Below, piece by piece: positions 20,103 to 23,389 of a stretch of 23,389 bases of DNA (its first letter is position 1; each line of letters opens with the position of its first letter). The position numbers and the translations under genes were made by a program. This DNA is from a virus. The stretch lies in the IMG/VR virus record IMGVR_UViG_3300046516_000298, positions 1-23,389 of that record. The stretch is one strand, 5' to 3'. Under the pieces are notes generated by a model. That model searched no databases. It saw only the letters and a list, made by a program, of their open reading frames with translations, and was not told the origin of the DNA.

Positions 20103-22372
20103 ACGGTCTTGTACCAAGCAGAGCGGAAGTTATCGGTAAGATCGTTTCCGCAGATCGGCCAGGAGTAGAAGGTGTGGTTCAGGAGCAGCGTTCTCCCTCC
20201 ATAGCCCGAGAAGTGGTTGAGCGTGTACCAGTCGTTGGCGTGCGGAGCTATTACCTGATTCCAGAACCGCTGATACATCGCGGCACCAGCGGGACCGTCC
20301 AGATAGGTCTGAAGGTTGATGGCCGCCAGATACTCGTTGTCGTTGCGCACCGCTGACGCGAGCTGGTGCCCCCACTCGTAGGCGGTCATCTTGATATTCG
20401 GGACGACCGCCTTTACCGCCGCAAGGTCTGCCGGAACCGTCCCGGTCTTCCATTGGATCTCGGCATTGAACCTGCCATCCCAATAGGAGTCGGGGATGTT
20501 GGTCGTGTTGCCGTTGTCCGCGTAAGCGTCCGCCAGCAGTTGACCATTGAAGACATCGTTAAACGAGCCCGGGATGGTGCTATCGGCTCCGCCAAGGTAC
20601 ATGGCGAACGCATAGACCACCGAGGGAATGTCCGGGTTCGTGTCGGAGGCCAGAGCATCGATGTACTGCTGCTGAAGAGTCACGCCCGCTCGCCTGATGC
20701 CGGGGTCTACATAGTTGAAGCTGTTGCCCAGGTTCCCGAAGAACTGTCCTTGTCCGGGGTGGACGATGGTGAAGTTACCCGCGCCGAATACTTCCTCTGC
20801 CGTCTTCCACATCAGCAGAATGAACCACGCCATTCCCTGACTGTGGTCGCGGTTTGTATTCCCCGCGAGGACAGATGCGATGTCATGGAACCAGTGGAAG
20901 GAAGGAAAGCCCGAGTTCCAGTTCTCGTTGGATGGCTCGAACATCGGCTTCCCCGTGGGCCATGCCGCCTTGATAGCCTGCATTTCCGGGCGGATCATGT
21001 CCGCCACCACGTCCACGTCCATGCTCGCCATCGTGCTATACCGAAGCTCGAGGAATCCGAGGTTGCCGTTGAACGTGATGGGCGTTCCGCTCGCGGCGGT
21101 GATCTGCCCGCGATAGTTGTTTCCCCCGTTGTCGGTGAAGAGGTCTTGGAGAGTGACTTGGCTCACCGAGTCAATGGATTGAACGATCCCGAATCCGTCA
21201 GGAAGGTGGGAGCTGCGGACAATCGAGCCGATGCCGACGTTCGCGAGGCCAGTGATCCCGGTTATCACCAAAGAGCCGGCCGCGATGTTCCCGGTGGGGG
21301 TGGTGATCGGGGCTGAGTTCGGGAAGGCGACGACCGGGCCAAACTTTGTCGCAGAGAGTTGGAACGCCTTGCCGCCATTCAGCGTCGCGTTCTTCACGAA
21401 CATATCGACGTGATTGCCCAGCGGCGTGAGGGCGAGGTTTATGTCGAACGGGAAAGAGCGGACCTTTTCCCCCTCCACCAGCCGATGCGGGACGGTGATC
21501 CCCGTTCCGTCTTCGGGGTTCGTCCGATAGACGTAAAACGAATCACTCGCGTGGTCGTAGTTGTAGCCCATCCGGCCCATGCCGGTATGCATGTTGAACC
21601 ACGGTCTCGCCCCAGCTCTCCGGGGGAGTTCGCACTGAACGGCAATGGGCATCAGGCCGTTGTTGATCCCCGTCTGAGCGGTGCCGGCGTCGCCGCTGTA
21701 TGCCCGTTTGTTGATGTTCTGGTTGAAGTCCGAGAAGTAGCGCGCCCAGACGCTTCCGGTCGAGTCGAACCTGCCGAAGTCGTGCAGGCGGATGGACTTC
21801 GCGCCCCTATGCGCGTCCACGTATGCTTGTCTGAAAGCGTTGCCCGGCGCGATCTGTGATGCCTCGCTGACGAGGTTTACGCGGAAGTCGGTGATGTCAA
21901 TGGGAGAGCCCGAGGTGTTGGTTGCTGTCAGGCCCACTCCAAACGTCGCCCCGAACTGGTCAACCGACTTCATGTCGGCCACCGTGAACGTGCATCTTCC
22001 CTGCCCGGCGACGACATTGCTGATGCCGATCCCGGGGTTGTGGTTGACGCGGGCGTTTGTCTGGGTCGTGACCGCCTCGTAGTCCCCGGGCTGGATGAAA
22101 CCGAAGTACCCCAGCAAAAAGGCGCACGGGAAAGAAGCGACACCCCCCGGAGGGAGTCCGATGAGCCAGTTGTCTACATTGGGAGTTCCGCCCCCAAGGT
22201 CTCCAGACGACCAGAACCATGACCCCGACTTGACAAGATCGATAAACGGAAACGCCCCGTTATAGAGGCCGACCGTTACCGAGTTGTACCCGTGCAGACT
22301 AGTGGATACGGGCGGAGGGGGAGGTGGCGCCTGGTGCAACCCACCCATCAGGAGACGGAAGAGTGGGTTCAT
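20099..22372 (-). CDS. Large virion-cluster protein with clan GH-A-like glycosidase domain
   Basis: Protein of 757 aa. Short proline run (PPPPPPV) near residue 16, a beta-rich N-terminal part, then TIM-barrel glycosidase marks: RPWFNMHTGM (257-266), FEPSNENWNSGF (478-489, N482-E483 as likely acid/base on strand 4) and TAYEWGHQ (663-670, E666 as likely nucleophile). The NE...E pair is the clan GH-A arrangement, and WFNMx / SNExWN resembles large unassigned carbohydrate-active proteins. Residues about 357-430 look like an inserted beta module of tail fibres (AGSLVITGITGL...IVQSIDSVSQVTLQDL). Probably degrades host surface polysaccharide or EPS; substrate unknown. ATGA-coupled at both ends. Confidence 0.72.
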   Translation of the reverse strand: MNPLFRLLMGGLHQAPPPPPPVSTSLHGYNSVTVGLYNGAFPFIDLVKSGSWFWSSGDLGGGTPNVDNWLIGLPPGGVASFPCAFLLGYFGFIQPGDYEAVTTQTNARVNHNPGIGISNVVAGQGRCTFTVADMKSVDQFGATFGVGLTATNTSGSPIDITDFRVNLVSEASQIAPGNAFRQAYVDAHRGAKSIRLHDFGRFDSTGSVWARYFSDFNQNINKRAYSGDAGTAQTGINNGLMPIAVQCELPRRAGARPWFNMHTGMGRMGYNYDHASDSFYVYRTNPEDGTGITVPHRLVEGEKVRSFPFDINLALTPLGNHVDMFVKNATLNGGKAFQLSATKFGPVVAFPNSAPITTPTGNIAAGSLVITGITGLANVGIGSIVRSSHLPDGFGIVQSIDSVSQVTLQDLFTDNGGNNYRGQITAASGTPITFNGNLGFLELRYSTMASMDVDVVADMIRPEMQAIKAAWPTGKPMFEPSNENWNSGFPSFHWFHDIASVLAGNTNRDHSQGMAWFILLMWKTAEEVFGAGNFTIVHPGQGQFFGNLGNSFNYVDPGIRRAGVTLQQQYIDALASDTNPDIPSVVYAFAMYLGGADSTIPGSFNDVFNGQLLADAYADNGNTTNIPDSYWDGRFNAEIQWKTGTVPADLAAVKAVVPNIKMTAYEWGHQLASAVRNDNEYLAAINLQTYLDGPAGAAMYQRFWNQVIAPHANDWYTLNHFSGYGGRTLLLNHTFYSWPICGNDLTDNFRSAWYKTV

Positions 22373-23389
22373 GACGCCTTGTAGGCGAACGAGTTGAACA
22401 GGAAGTAGGACGCAGAACTCAGGCCGGCCCCCGTCTCGAGCGACGCCGTGAAGGTTCCAGAGAGCCCGGAGTTGTAGGTGATCGTGTAGAGACGCGCCGC
22501 CTGTGACTGTGCGGGAACGGTGATGACCACCGGAGCGATGGAGGCGTCACTGAGCGACAGCCGAAGCGTCATGCTCAACGACTCGCCCGGGTCGAAGTAG
22601 ACATAGGCGTGATGAGCACTCGCCGTGGCAGGACAGGTGAATTGCAGCTTCACGTCCCCGGCGATCTGGGCGTCATGCCCGAACGCATCACTGCCCACTG
22701 AACTAAAGGTCGCCGAGCAGTCGCCCGCATCGCAGACGTTTACGGCCTCGTCAGCACCCCACCCCGGGTCGGTGATATTGACCTTGGTTAGCGTGATGAT
22801 TCCCGTGGGCGTAGAGGTGGTCGGGTTCCCCTTCCGGTAGTAGTTGGCCGACCCGTTGTCCATGATCCAGTCGGTCATCCCGGCGGTCGTGAAGTTGACC
22901 GGCGTTGGATTCAGGGTGGCGACGTAGGTAATGGAACCAGCGCCTCCCACGTTGTCGGTGATGGCGAACCCGGTGAAGTTGGCGACCTTGTTCCCGCTGG
23001 TGTCCGCCATGTCGTTCGTGCCGTTGGCGGTGTAGGCGAGCGTCTTGGTCTCGCTAGCAACGAACGCAGCGGAGGTCGTGAGTTGGCTATGGGTCGCGTC
23101 AATCCACGTATGCGTCCCGGTCAGCGTGTGCCCTGTATTGACCGCGAAGTTCGCAGTCGCCGAGAGGGTTGCGTTGGGGATCGACTTGCTCCACGTCAGG
23201 TCGAGTTTGGTAGGGGTGGAGTTGGCGACGATTGCCGAGACGAGGGTCGGGCTTACCACGTTGTTGGTGATCGCCGTTCCGGTGAACCCGGATAGCAGGA
23301 AATTGGACGCCAGATCCTTCATCGGGTTCGAGGCCGGCTGCGTGTAGGCCAGCGTCTTCGCCGACTCGCCGGTAATGAACGCGGTCGAG
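22369..23389 (-). CDS. Ig-like (SWM-type) repeat virion protein, 5' end outside window
   Basis: Partial: the frame stays open from the window edge at 23388, so the ATG at 23322 is internal. Visible 339 residues. At least two tandem Ig-like repeats are seen, each ending in a block of the form FVASETKTLAYT...NDMADTSGNKVANFTGFAIT-DNV and the partly visible FITGESAKTLAYT...NPMKDLASNFLLSGFTGTAIT-NNV; the intervening VSPTLVSAIVANSTPTKLDL and the ATANFAVN element fit the SWM/SwmB bacterial Ig-like pattern. The C-terminal 160 residues form a different beta-rich domain with C-D-A-G-D-C. Likely tail or capsid decoration with adhesive role. Confidence 0.72.
   Translation of the reverse strand, partial: STAFITGESAKTLAYTQPASNPMKDLASNFLLSGFTGTAITNNVVSPTLVSAIVANSTPTKLDLTWSKSIPNATLSATANFAVNTGHTLTGTHTWIDATHSQLTTSAAFVASETKTLAYTANGTNDMADTSGNKVANFTGFAITDNVGGAGSITYVATLNPTPVNFTTAGMTDWIMDNGSANYYRKGNPTTSTPTGIITLTKVNITDPGWGADEAVNVCDAGDCSATFSSVGSDAFGHDAQIAGDVKLQFTCPATASAHHAYVYFDPGESLSMTLRLSLSDASIAPVVITVPAQSQAARLYTITYNSGLSGTFTASLETGAGLSSASYFLFNSFAYKAS

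Noticed and set aside
20366-21316. 316-aa plus-strand open frame opposite the glycosidase gene
   Set aside because: Arg/Val/Asp-rich composition without motifs, antisense to a gene with clear domain signatures and coupled start and stop; a GC-rich shadow.
23263-23322. ATG at 23322 as true start of the Ig-like repeat protein
   Set aside because: The frame is open to the window edge and the upstream codons encode the matching part of another repeat (FITGESAKTLAYT).
1-23389. CRISPR array, insertion sequence or diversity-generating retroelement
   Set aside because: No regularly spaced repeats, transposase, reverse transcriptase or template/variable repeat pair was found.

Overview
The window reads as part of the genome of a temperate, P22-like short-tailed phage (podovirus morphology inferred) of a GC-rich bacterium, most likely a proteobacterium. 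It has a tyrosine integrase with an intact-looking attP, a Gp157/NinB recombination block, a P22-type virion gene order and a GH19 endolysin suited to a Gram-negative wall. Phage genes lie on both sides of attP, so the sequence represents the circular or unintegrated form (or virion DNA) and not a prophage joined to host DNA at that point. The tRNA-Leu piece in attP has no encoded CCA, which weakly suggests a host that adds CCA enzymatically.

Layout. (1) 1-6322, plus strand: a tightly packed early block of small phage proteins, nearly all joined by 1-4 base stop/start overlaps. It includes two HNH nucleases, a Ref-like nuclease, a probable ssDNA-binding protein with an SSB-like C-terminal tip, Gp157, NinB, a DUF4224 excisionase-like protein and the integrase. 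(2) 6323-6531: the attachment site, with three direct arm-type repeats, a 54-nt 3' part of a tRNA-Leu(CAA) gene, a perfect IHF consensus, and two more arm-type repeats. (3) 6532-7633, plus strand: six very small genes, four of them paralogues sharing an LEEAA-x-VC ... AIRAL pattern, interleaved with two tiny membrane proteins. (4) 7614-11357, minus strand: a DEDD exonuclease, an endonuclease VII that carries a copy of the exonuclease N-terminus, and a lysis/accessory block (GH19 endolysin, two-helix holin candidate, lipoprotein, coiled-coil membrane protein). (5) 11359-23389, minus strand: virion genes. Read along the minus strand they are an Ig-like repeat protein (cut by the window edge), a large glycosidase-like protein, a gp10-like stabilisation protein, two small tail-region proteins, three ejection proteins, an intrinsic terminator, and a beta-helix tailspike. 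From gp10 to the tailspike this matches the P22 order 10-26-14-7-20-16 and then 9.

The plus and minus operons converge and overlap by 20 bp at 7614-7633. No rRNA, complete tRNA, CRISPR array or insertion sequence was found. No sigma70-type promoter could be assigned with confidence. No intergenic gap exceeds 300 bases; the largest is the attP region (209 bases).

The strongest second-look items are: the 16-residue exonuclease N-terminus duplicated with identical protein but 12 of 16 codons changed, flanking an inserted endonuclease VII; the fully laid-out attP; the glycosidase with an inserted beta domain in the virion cluster; the possible switching hairpins in front of the tailspike gene; and the paralogous small-protein/membrane-protein block beside attP.
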